Below, piece by piece: positions 9,790 to 15,863 of a stretch of DNA of 19,555 nt. The position numbers and the translations under genes are program-made. The DNA lies in the NCBI GenBank assembly GCA_003476685.1, contig DMVN01000017.1, positions 1 through 19,555 of the forward strand, read 5' to 3'. Positions within the stretch are counted from its first letter, which is position 1. Each line of letters starts with the position of its first letter. The notes beneath the pieces were generated by a model. The model was not told the origin of the DNA and did not search any database. It saw nothing but the letters and a program-made list of their open reading frames with translations. The stretch is from Acidobacteriota bacterium (lineage in GTDB: Bacteria > Acidobacteriota > Aminicenantia > Aminicenantales > Saccharicenantaceae).

Positions 9790-10390
9790 CGAGATTTTCT
9801 TCTCGGCCGCAGGAGAAGGCCTGCGCCAGGGAGAGCCGACCATTTTTATCCGGCTTTCGGGCTGCAACCTGCGCTGCCCTTTCTGTGATACCAAATATGC
9901 CTGGAAAGGCGGAAAAGAACTGCGACCCGATGAAATTATCGCTCAGATAGCAAAAATTAAGAAAAATTACCGGGTCAACTGGGTCTGCCTGACCGGCGGT
10001 GAGCCTCTGCTTCAGGAAGTGGGCCCCCTGGTTCGATTGCTTAAAAGAAATGGATACAGAATCCATCTGGAAACTAACGGAACAAGGTCCTTAAGCTTCA
10101 AACCCGACTGGCTGACGGTCTCACCCAAACCGCCGGATTATCAAGTTACCAGAGATTGCCGGAAGCTGGCCGATGAGCTCAAACTGGTGGTCACCAGAAA
10201 CCTAAAGCTGGAAGAAGTAAAAAAGCTCAGGCGAGCTTTTTCAGAAAAAATTCCACTTCTTCTTCAGCCTCAATCCGGCACGGCCTGGAGTTATAAACAA
10301 GCCTGGAAACTTTACCTGCAGGCTGTCCAGGCCGGGCTTAAAAACATCAGGCTTTCCTGCCAGCTCCATAAAATCTATGCAATAAAATAA
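9761..10390 (+). CDS. queE: 7-carboxy-7-deazaguanine synthase (radical SAM)
   Basis: Radical SAM enzyme that rearranges 6-carboxy-tetrahydropterin to 7-carboxy-7-deazaguanine. It has 209 residues, typical length. Seen: the N-terminal SEIFFSAAGEG motif (usually SIQGEG), the [4Fe-4S] cluster motif Cys35-x3-Cys39-x2-Cys42 (CNLRCPFC) followed by DTKYAW, the SAM-binding GGEPLLQ, the HLETNGT strand and the SPKP segment that contributes to the substrate site. The gene begins inside queD, 29 bases before its end, so translation is probably coupled; GGAG lies only two bases from the ATG. FolE, which supplies the pathway's starting compound, is not in the window. About 290 bases without a gene follow, with no terminator. 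Confidence 0.94.
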   Translation: MPQPPTLKISEIFFSAAGEGLRQGEPTIFIRLSGCNLRCPFCDTKYAWKGGKELRPDEIIAQIAKIKKNYRVNWVCLTGGEPLLQEVGPLVRLLKRNGYRIHLETNGTRSLSFKPDWLTVSPKPPDYQVTRDCRKLADELKLVVTRNLKLEEVKKLRRAFSEKIPLLLQPQSGTAWSYKQAWKLYLQAVQAGLKNIRLSCQLHKIYAIK

Positions 10391-10681
10391 ATCCCTGCCG
10401 TAGAATTTCAAATCCCATCATAATAACTATTAGCTTATCCTCTTAAACTGCAAATTTTATAACTGCCCGTTCTTCGCCCATCGCAGCCACGTGAATAAAT
10501 TATTAAGGTATCAACAACTGGCAATGATGATCACCAGGCAAATAGTTTTCGCTACCTGCTTCCGATGACCAGGGTAAACGGCCAGACCGGTATCCAGACT
10601 TTTCGGACCATAATTTAGCCCCTGGCTCAGGCGGTAATCACATCCAGGGCAGAAGTTATTTAAGGTAAGGCTGTTACAGGG
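10391..10681. other. Non-coding gap between convergent queE and the EamA transporter
   Basis: These 291 bases separate two converging genes. I see no intrinsic terminator, RNA gene or promoter. A weak inverted repeat (GCCCCTGG at 10618-10625 against CCAGGGC at 10644-10650, with one bulge) lies near the transporter end. Confidence 0.5.
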
Positions 10682-11860
10682 TTATTCATTATCGGGAGCT
10701 GAAACTCTTTTCTTAAAAAGATTATGTCCGTTACGGGTCAGGTAAACGCCGAAGAAAATTACTATGGCCCCCAGAATTTGCATGACGCTTATTCTATCGC
10801 CAAGAAAGATTACCGCTGTCAGCACACCAAAGACCGGGGTCAGGTTGCTGTAAACTCCGGTCCTGGCTCCCCCTACCCTCTCCACCGATTTGTACCAGAC
10901 TACAAACCCGAAAACCAGGGCCAGCGAGGCTGAATAAACCAGCCCCAGCCAGCCGCCCGGAGTTACCCGGGAAAAATCGGCCGCCGCAAATTCTTTCCAG
11001 GCAAAAGGCAGATAAAAGGCAGTTCCGATTATATTGGTCAGAGCCGCCAGCTTCAGGGGCGAGATATTTTTCAGGATGGGTTTAGCAAAAATGGTGTAAA
11101 AAGCCCACATCAAACCGGCCAGCAGAATCAGAAAAGCGCCGGACACTTCTGCTCCTTTTAAGTTAAAACCGTTAGGTCGGCCCAGGACAATTCCATAAAA
11201 ACCCACAACCGAGAGGATGATTCCCAGCCAGCCGGTCCAGCGCAGCCGGTCAAAACCGAACACCGTGCTCAGGACGGCAATAAAAATCGGAGTCATGGCG
11301 TTGGCCATAGAGACCAGAGAAGCCGAGGTCCGGCTCAACCCGTTGATGAAGAAAACCTGATAAAGGGTTATCCCGGTTGCAGCCAGAAAAAGAAGTCGGG
11401 GCCAGTCTCGGCGGCTGACTTTAAAGCCTTCTCCGCTTCTCCAGACAATAACTGCAAAGATAGAAGCTGAAAGCATAAAACGGGCCAGGTTAAAAGCATG
11501 AGGCGGTAGTTCTGAAAAGGCGCGCTTGATGACCGCGACGTTGGCTCCCCAGACCATTGTGGTCAGGATCATCAGCAGGTCGGTCAGGCCAAAGGCCGGG
11601 GCTTTCTCTTCGGTCTTATCCTTCGCCCCGAAATCCTTGCCAAAATCAGAAGACACTTCTCCCGCCGGGCCCACCCCTGGTTCCATATCCTTCTTGATTA
11701 TCTCAGTAGAGACTTCATCAGAAAAGGAATATTCTGACTCAAAATCAGCGTTTACTCCATCCTTACCAGTCACGGAGTCCTTAATCCGGTTGGCGGAGTT
11801 AAAGAGAGTTCTGGGACCCTCCTGGTCTCTTCGGTTCTGGTATAAATCTTTCCCGCTCAT
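10682..11860 (-). CDS. EamA/DMT-family transporter with an acidic N-terminal tail
   Basis: Inner-membrane metabolite transporter of the drug/metabolite superfamily, 392 residues. From about residue 92 it has ten predicted membrane helices in two EamA repeats: the first opens with LLMILTTMVWGANVAVIKRAF, the second with LILLAGLMWAFYTIFAKPIL. The membrane part is of normal size (about 300 residues). The unusual part is an N-terminal extension of about 90 residues, acidic and apparently disordered (ESEYSFSDEVSTE, SSDFGKDFGAKDK). The ATG at 11860 has an AGGAAA ribosome binding site, so the extension is probably made. The gene starts 40 bases after queF on the same strand and is probably co-transcribed with it. 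A queuosine precursor as substrate is a tempting inference, but EamA specificity cannot be read from sequence and known queuosine transporters belong to other families. Confidence 0.9.
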   Translation of the reverse strand: MSGKDLYQNRRDQEGPRTLFNSANRIKDSVTGKDGVNADFESEYSFSDEVSTEIIKKDMEPGVGPAGEVSSDFGKDFGAKDKTEEKAPAFGLTDLLMILTTMVWGANVAVIKRAFSELPPHAFNLARFMLSASIFAVIVWRSGEGFKVSRRDWPRLLFLAATGITLYQVFFINGLSRTSASLVSMANAMTPIFIAVLSTVFGFDRLRWTGWLGIILSVVGFYGIVLGRPNGFNLKGAEVSGAFLILLAGLMWAFYTIFAKPILKNISPLKLAALTNIIGTAFYLPFAWKEFAAADFSRVTPGGWLGLVYSASLALVFGFVVWYKSVERVGGARTGVYSNLTPVFGVLTAVIFLGDRISVMQILGAIVIFFGVYLTRNGHNLFKKRVSAPDNE

Positions 11861-11900
11861 CTTTTTCCTGTGGTTTCATCCTGTAGTGGGGCAAACCTCT

Positions 11901-12308
11901 TTACTCGCGAGGGTAACGAGCCTCAACCGTGGATTTAAGGCCGCCCCGGGGCGTGAATTCGCCTCTGACCATGGCCTTTTTCGGCCGGCAGGCTTTGACC
12001 ACATCTTCCAGGATGCGGTTAACTGCGTTCTCGTAAAATATACCCAGGTTGCGGTAAGCCAGGATGTACATCTTCAGGGACTTGAGTTCTATGACCTTCT
12101 TGTCCGGTATGTACCAGAGGGTTATCTTGCCGTAATCAGGCAACCCGGTTTTGGGGCAGACCGAGGTATATTCCGGAATCTCAATTGTGATTTCATAATC
12201 AGGAAATTGGTTGGGGAAGGTCTGAAGCTCGGGCAGGCGGGCTTTAAGCCCGGCCCTGGCTTCTTTTTCCCCGTATTCCGGATTTGGCACCTTCTTTTTT
12301 ACAGCCAT
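11901..12308 (-). CDS. queF: NADPH-dependent preQ0 reductase
   Basis: Reduces the nitrile of preQ0 to the amine of preQ1, the last step before insertion into tRNA by Tgt. It has 135 residues, the short single-domain type. Seen: the active-site Cys51 in SVCPKTGLPDYG, with Asp58 of the same motif, and the QueF signature ELKSLKMY (74-81). FYEN (91-94) and the closing RGGLKSTVEARYP are also typical. I chose the ATG at 12308, after a GAGAAGGA site; a GTG at 12320 would add four residues. It is separated from queCDE by the transporter gene and runs the opposite way, so preQ0 formation and reduction are under different promoters. It probably shares an mRNA with the downstream transporter. Confidence 0.95.
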   Translation of the reverse strand: MAVKKKVPNPEYGEKEARAGLKARLPELQTFPNQFPDYEITIEIPEYTSVCPKTGLPDYGKITLWYIPDKKVIELKSLKMYILAYRNLGIFYENAVNRILEDVVKACRPKKAMVRGEFTPRGGLKSTVEARYPRE

Positions 12309-12345
12309 TTTCCTTCTCACTTAAATAGTTAATTTTCAATCATTA

Positions 12346-12374
12346 ATAATAGCCCAAATTCTACTTACCGGCAA
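12346..12374 (-). promoter_or_regulatory. Sigma70-like promoter of queF and the EamA transporter
   Basis: Minus strand: TTGCCG (12374-12369), a 17-base spacer and TATTAT (12351-12346). Transcription would start near 12339, about 30 bases before the queF ATG. The leader is too short for a preQ1 riboswitch. Confidence 0.6.
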
Positions 12375-12640
12375 CCGGGCGGTTCATGGGTCCTGGCCGC
12401 TTAAGGTTCTAAGGCTTATCCCGGGGAACAGGATTCATCAGGAAACAGAAACCGAGTTCAATTCCCGGTCAGCCCGGAAGACCAAGCATCTTTTCCACCG
12501 CCGGCCACAATTCCACAAATGGTCCCACCGGAAATAATTGGGCGTTAATCGAGATCATTTATAAAGGAATCACCCGCCGGCTCGAATATGATAATTCGTG
12601 GGACAGGTATCGTCACAGCCACAATCAGCAAATTACTATT
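12375..12640. other. Gene-free stretch between queF and the DUF6485-like gene
   Basis: The 422 bases between queF and the gene at 12731 hold the queF promoter at one end and a probable -10 box (12663-12668) at the other. In between there is a plus-strand frame of 84 codons (12413-12664) without stop or start codon, described as a finding. A tRNA-like T-arm was examined and rejected. No other structure was recognised. Confidence 0.45.
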
Positions 12641-12668
12641 TTATTAAAGCCTGGAACTCTAATATAAT
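12641..12668 (+). promoter_or_regulatory. Probable promoter of the DUF6485-like gene
   Basis: A perfect TATAAT at 12663-12668 with only a poor -35 (TTATTA, 12641-12646, spacer 16). Transcription would begin near 12675, giving a leader of about 56 bases. The -10 is convincing, the -35 is not. Confidence 0.4.
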
Positions 12669-12730
12669 CATCAGTCGCCGAGACAACTAACCAAGACTCA
12701 TTATTGGCAAATGGTTTAGGAGGAAGACGA

Positions 12731-12934
12731 ATGGCGGAATGCCGGGTAGAAAAGAACCTCAAAAGATGCAACTGCTCATGGGAACCCTGCGAGCGCAAGG
12801 GGATCTGCTGTGAATGTCTGGTTTACCACTGGAGTCACCGGGAGCTGCCAGCTTGCTTTTTCCCCGACGATATTGAAAAAACTTATGACCGCTCGCTGGA
12901 AAGGTTCATAGAGATTTATAAAAACAAAAAATAG
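12731..12934 (+). CDS. Small cysteine-rich protein, DUF6485-like
   Basis: A 67-residue cytoplasmic protein with eight cysteines at 4, 13, 15, 20, 26, 27, 29 and 42, plus His33 and His36. The CNC, CC.C and C..K pattern suggests metal binding or an iron-sulphur or zinc site. The order of motifs, EKNLKRCNCSW, RKGICCECLVYH, ELPACFFP and KTYDRSLERFI, resembles what I recall of the uncharacterised DUF6485 family; this is from memory. Function is unknown. I chose the ATG at 12731 because it has a perfect AGGAGG site at 7 bases; a TTG at 12704 in the same frame would translate through that site. It stands alone on the plus strand between gene-poor stretches, so context gives no hint. Confidence 0.85.
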   Translation: MAECRVEKNLKRCNCSWEPCERKGICCECLVYHWSHRELPACFFPDDIEKTYDRSLERFIEIYKNKK

Positions 12935-13309
12935 CTGCCAAAAGGATAATGACCCACATCATTGCCAGGTGCAGCCCTCTCTTAAACCGCGCTCGCTCAT
13001 CAAAAGTGTTTCCAGATATTCTCAGGACATCCAAAAATCGCCTTACCTTGGTAGTTTTCGCTCTTGCCAGTGATTGTCACTCCCAGAGTCTGTCCTGTTT
13101 TATGAATACTGCAGTCAATAACTAAGCTCTTCAAAATCAGCTTGTTTCTTGTTATGAATCAGCTAAAATCATCAATAAAGAGAAGAAGAAGCGTAATTCT
13201 TAGCCTCCGACAACCCAGAAAACGAAACTGAATCCATAAAAACCAAAATACAGAGCACGCTTACTTGTATCACAAAGGTAACCCGCAGGAAATTCGGAAA
13301 AAGCCCGGC
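12935..13309. other. Gene-poor stretch between two convergent genes
   Basis: These 375 AT-richer bases lie between the DUF6485-like gene and the converging NTF2-like gene. No promoter, terminator or RNA gene was recognised. A minus-strand frame of 52 codons (13158-13003) without a normal start codon reads like protein and is described as a finding. Confidence 0.45.
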
Positions 13310-13747
13310 TCAGGAAGTGTGGTCGTGGATGATACGCCAGCCTTCGGGAAACCGCTTCAAAATCAAGGTAAAAACTCCGCCCTTCTTTTCATCCTGGACG
13401 GTAACACTCCACCGGCCCAGGACATAGGCACAGTCTTTGCTGAGCACGTTGACCTCAATATCAGAAAAATCCAGCTGGCCCATCTTCTCGCCAGAATAAC
13501 TTTTCTGATACCGCTCAAGGAGGATATCCCAGCCACGGACCCTGCTGGCCCCCGACTGAAAGGTCAGCTCAGCCGATTTCCAGTAATAGGCCATATACCC
13601 TTCAAGATCGCCCCTGTTCCAGGCTTCTTTCTGCAATTCCAGAACCCGCAGTATCTCCTCACTGTCTTGCTGGTACTGGCCGAAGCAGGCCGGAGCGCAC
13701 AATCCGGAAATTAATAAAATAATTATGGCTATATCATATTTTCTCAT
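13310..13747 (-). CDS. Exported NTF2-like (SnoaL/DUF4440-type) protein
   Basis: A 145-residue protein with an N-terminal signal sequence (hydrophobic 6-20, AIIILLISGLCAPA), probably periplasmic. Cys21 is preceded by APA, a poor lipobox, so it is not clearly a lipoprotein. The rest, about 120 residues, has the NTF2-like pattern: a helix pair with QKEAWNRGDLEGYMAYYW, a DILLERYQKSY helix, then strands LDFSDIEVNVLSKDCAYVLGRWSV, GGVFTLILKRFPEGWRIIHDHTS. The closing W-x-I-x-H-D-H-T/S is characteristic of the DUF4440/SnoaL group, which includes proteins of mostly unknown role as well as a few enzymes. The start at 13747 has an AGGAG site. It is divergent from the radical SAM gene 241 bases away. Confidence 0.8.
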   Translation of the reverse strand: MRKYDIAIIILLISGLCAPACFGQYQQDSEEILRVLELQKEAWNRGDLEGYMAYYWKSAELTFQSGASRVRGWDILLERYQKSYSGEKMGQLDFSDIEVNVLSKDCAYVLGRWSVTVQDEKKGGVFTLILKRFPEGWRIIHDHTS

Positions 13748-13856
13748 TTCCTCTCCTTTCTATTCATTTTTTTCATAATTCTGCGAGGACAGACAGAATC
13801 ATATAACCTAACGGAGAAAAAGGAAATAATAATTAACAACCCGGAAAAAAATCTCA

Positions 13857-13910
13857 TTGGTTGGTTTCGCTCTGCCAAAACTTTCTTTGTCCCACAGGGA
13901 ATCCAACCAA
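13857..13910. repeat. 8-bp inverted repeat enclosing a small hairpin
   Basis: TTGGTTGG (13857-13864) is perfectly complementary to CCAACCAA (13903-13910), with 38 bases between. Inside, near 13890-13900, TCCC-ACA-GGGA could form a second stem. It sits in the divergent region between the NTF2-like and radical SAM genes, about 40 bases upstream of the latter's -10 box. It could be an operator, a small structured RNA or a REP-like remnant. Confidence 0.4.
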
Positions 13911-13951
13911 AAATGAGGCGCCGGCTATATCAATAGCCCGGGTAAATGCTT

Positions 13952-13957
13952 TATAAT
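13952..13957 (+). promoter_or_regulatory. Probable -10 box of the radical SAM gene
   Basis: A perfect TATAAT 31 bases before the start codon. No good -35 hexamer was found at 16-18 bases. An AAAGGAAAGG ribosome binding site follows before the ATG at 13989. Confidence 0.4.
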
Positions 13958-13988
13958 TATTTGATAAACAACAAAAAAAGGAAAGGTT

Positions 13989-14924
13989 ATGAACGAGAAG
14001 AAATTTCCGCATCTTTACGGGCCGGTGCCGTCCCGGCGACTGGGTTATTCCCTCGGGGTGGATTTGCTCCCGTTTAAGACCTGCAGCCTGAGCTGTGTCT
14101 ATTGCCAGCTGGGCCGGACCAAAAAAACCACCATCAGGCGCAGGCAGTTTTTTTCAGAAAAACAAATTCTGGAAGAAATAAGAGATTTTCTTAAAACCGG
14201 AACCAGGGTTGATTTCATTACCTTTTCGGGTTCGGGCGAGCCGACCCTTAATAAATCAATCGGCCGGCTAATCAGAAAGATAAAAAAAATGACCGGGATT
14301 CAGGTGGCTGTTCTAACCAACAGCACCCTGCTTTCCCGTCCCGAGGTCAGAAAAGAACTGGCCGCCGCCGACGTGGTTGTGCCGTCCCTTGATGCCGCCA
14401 CGGAAAAGGTTTTTAAGAAAATAAACCGGCCGCATCCCTCGTTACAGGCCAGAAAAATCATAGAAGGACTGGTTAAATTCAGACGCCAGTTCCGGGGACA
14501 AATCTGGCTGGAAATACTTCTGGTCAAAGGCATTAACGATTCTCCCGCTCACCTGAAAAAGCTCGGGGACGCTGTTGAGAGAATAAAGCCGGATAAAATT
14601 CATCTCAACACCGTAGTCCGACCACCGGCCGAGAAAATGGCTAAACCCCTCTCCCCTGTAGAGCTGAACAGAATAAAAGAATTTTTTGGAGAAAAGGCGG
14701 AAGTGGTGGCCAGCTTTAGAAAGAAAGAACAGGAAACAGCCCCGAAAAATATCTCACAGGCCATCCTGTCAATCGTCCGCCGCCGCCCCGTCTGCCTGGA
14801 AGACCTGGAACATTCTTTAGGACTAACCAGGGAAGAACTGATCCTGGATATCCAGAGGCTTCTGGAGCAGAAGAAAATCAAAATGGTCCGGCATCTTGAA
14901 CGGGATTATTTTGAACCTGCCTGA
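13989..14924 (+). CDS. Radical SAM protein with C-terminal winged helix (COG0731-like)
   Basis: A 311-residue cytoplasmic iron-sulphur protein. It opens with YGPVPSRRLGYSLGVDLLPFKTC, the signature of the COG0731 group of radical SAM proteins related to TYW1. The [4Fe-4S] motif is Cys32-x3-Cys36-x2-Cys39 (CSLSCVYC), the SAM-binding GSGEPTL follows at about residue 79, and AVLTNSTLLSR is the next conserved strand. The radical SAM domain ends near 230. From about 245 there is a winged-helix-like segment (ISQAILSIVRRRP, CLEDLEHSLGLTREELILDIQRLLEQKKI). The substrate is unknown; a nucleic-acid or translation role is an inference from the tail and family. The ATG has an AAAGGAAAGG site. No neighbour helps. 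Confidence 0.88.
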   Translation: MNEKKFPHLYGPVPSRRLGYSLGVDLLPFKTCSLSCVYCQLGRTKKTTIRRRQFFSEKQILEEIRDFLKTGTRVDFITFSGSGEPTLNKSIGRLIRKIKKMTGIQVAVLTNSTLLSRPEVRKELAAADVVVPSLDAATEKVFKKINRPHPSLQARKIIEGLVKFRRQFRGQIWLEILLVKGINDSPAHLKKLGDAVERIKPDKIHLNTVVRPPAEKMAKPLSPVELNRIKEFFGEKAEVVASFRKKEQETAPKNISQAILSIVRRRPVCLEDLEHSLGLTREELILDIQRLLEQKKIKMVRHLERDYFEPA

Positions 14925-15199
14925 GACCGAGACCATAGCCGGGAATCCTGCCATCCCTTCCCCCTTTTGGCTTCCTCCGCCCCCCCCGCAAATGCACAGG
15001 TACCCGTTCTCATTAAGACGCTACAACCTTCTTGCCGCCACTCCTGATATTTTTTACTTCCAGGGTGCTCGCTCGCTATTTCCCGGGACTCCACCTGCGG
15101 CTGCCGGCGGACGGGCTGACCGCTATCTTTTTATCCTTCGGCCGCCTGCCAGCAACGGCGCGCTCCTTCTTTCCTGCTGCTAAACCTTTTAATTTTCCT
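14925..15199. other. Gene-free stretch before the DUF4332-like gene
   Basis: A 336-base gap from 14925 to 15260, ending in the promoter at 15200-15227. The first part is C-rich and contains a run of eight C (14980-14987). Plus- and minus-strand frames are open across it, but their Pro/Arg-rich translations and the lack of ribosome binding sites argue against genes. No terminator was seen after the radical SAM stop. Confidence 0.45.
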
Positions 15200-15227
15200 T
15201 TGAAATTTAAGGGCAAAATTTTATAAA
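15200..15227 (+). promoter_or_regulatory. Sigma70-like promoter of the DUF4332-like gene
   Basis: TTGAAA (15200-15205), a 16-base spacer and TATAAA (15222-15227), in an AT-rich patch. Transcription would begin near 15235, with an AGGAGG site at 15248-15253. Confidence 0.65.
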
Positions 15228-15260
15228 ATAAATCCGTAAAAGCAAAAAGGAGGCCTACCA

Positions 15261-15665
15261 ATGACCATGCTTAAGGGTATTGAGGGCATTGGCGAAGTAT
15301 TTATGAACAAGCTCAAGGAAGCTGGGGTTTACAACACCAAGCAGTTACTCCGGGCCGGAGCTACTCCCGCCGGCAGAAAGGAACTATCAGAAAAGACCGG
15401 GCTGAGCGAAGCCCAGATACTGAAGTGGGTGAACCGGGCTGACCTGATGCGAATTCGGGGGATTGGCGAAGAGTACAGCGACCTGCTGGAAATGGCTGGT
15501 GTTGACACGGTGGTGGAATTGGCCCAGAGGAATGCCAGCAACCTCCACCAGAAGCTCATGGAAATAAACGAAGAGAAGAAACTGGTGCGGCGGGTGCCCG
15601 CTCTGAAGATGGTGCGCTACTGGATTGAGAGGGCCAAGAAGCTCCCGCGGATTGTTACCTACTGA
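15261..15665 (+). CDS. DUF4332-like protein with two helix-hairpin-helix motifs
   Basis: A 134-residue basic cytoplasmic protein. Two helix-hairpin-helix units are visible: IEGIGEVFMNKLKEAGV (7-23) and IRGIGEEYSDLLEMAGV (65-81). Each is followed by the helical NTKQLLRAGAT- and DTVVELAQRNA-type segments, as in DUF4332/SAP-like 'pseudo-SAM' modules. The HhH units suggest DNA or RNA binding or a protein interaction. Function is unknown. The ATG at 15261 has a perfect AGGAGG at 7 bases; a second ATG at 15267 is possible. It has its own strong promoter and stands alone, converging on the APC permease 198 bases away. Its last residues are RAKKLPRIVTY, a basic tail. Confidence 0.85.
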   Translation: MTMLKGIEGIGEVFMNKLKEAGVYNTKQLLRAGATPAGRKELSEKTGLSEAQILKWVNRADLMRIRGIGEEYSDLLEMAGVDTVVELAQRNASNLHQKLMEINEEKKLVRRVPALKMVRYWIERAKKLPRIVTY

Positions 15666-15755
15666 ACTTCCGCCCCGGCCAGAGCTTATCAATCTTTTTG
15701 GTATTTGACGGATTTAAGCCTTCTCCTTGATTACCGGCTGCGGCGAGCAGCAAAT

Positions 15756-15775
15756 ATATGAACACACATTCATAT
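15756..15775. repeat. Perfect hairpin between converging genes
   Basis: ATATGAA (15756-15762) and TTCATAT (15769-15775) flank a CACACA loop. It lies between the 3' ends of the DUF4332-like gene (plus) and the APC permease (minus). The stem is A/T-rich and no T-run follows, so it is a weak candidate for a shared terminator. Confidence 0.4.
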
Positions 15776-15863
15776 GTTCCTGCCTTTTAATCTATTTTCT
15801 TTACTTTTCCCCCGGCTTTCGCCCCTGCTCTCGACCGGAGGCCTCAGGCCCGCCACCCCTTAT

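Noticed and set aside
10543..10553. TAGTTTTCGCT shared with 13052-13062
   Set aside because: An 11-base match without similar flanks is expected by chance at this scale.
10514..10681. 56-codon open frame following the EamA stop codon in frame
   Set aside because: There is no start codon, the stop TAA is ordinary, and a stretch of this length is not improbable by chance in this composition.
12455..12480. tRNA-like T-arm (GAGTTCAATTCCCGG region)
   Set aside because: The 5-bp stem has an A-C mismatch, and I could not find matching acceptor, D-arm or anticodon stems at tRNA or tRNA-Sec distances.
13265..13714. 149-codon plus-strand frame opposite the NTF2-like gene
   Set aside because: The minus-strand product has a signal peptide, a ribosome binding site and family motifs; the plus-strand product has none.
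14980..14987. Run of eight C as a phase-variation tract
   Set aside because: It is outside any supported gene or promoter spacer.
14896..15226. Overlapping plus-strand open frames after the radical SAM gene, and a minus-strand frame at 15261-15076
   Set aside because: Translations are Pro/Arg/Ala-rich with no ribosome binding site, and the minus frame runs across the promoter of the DUF4332-like gene. The region is simply poor in stop codons.
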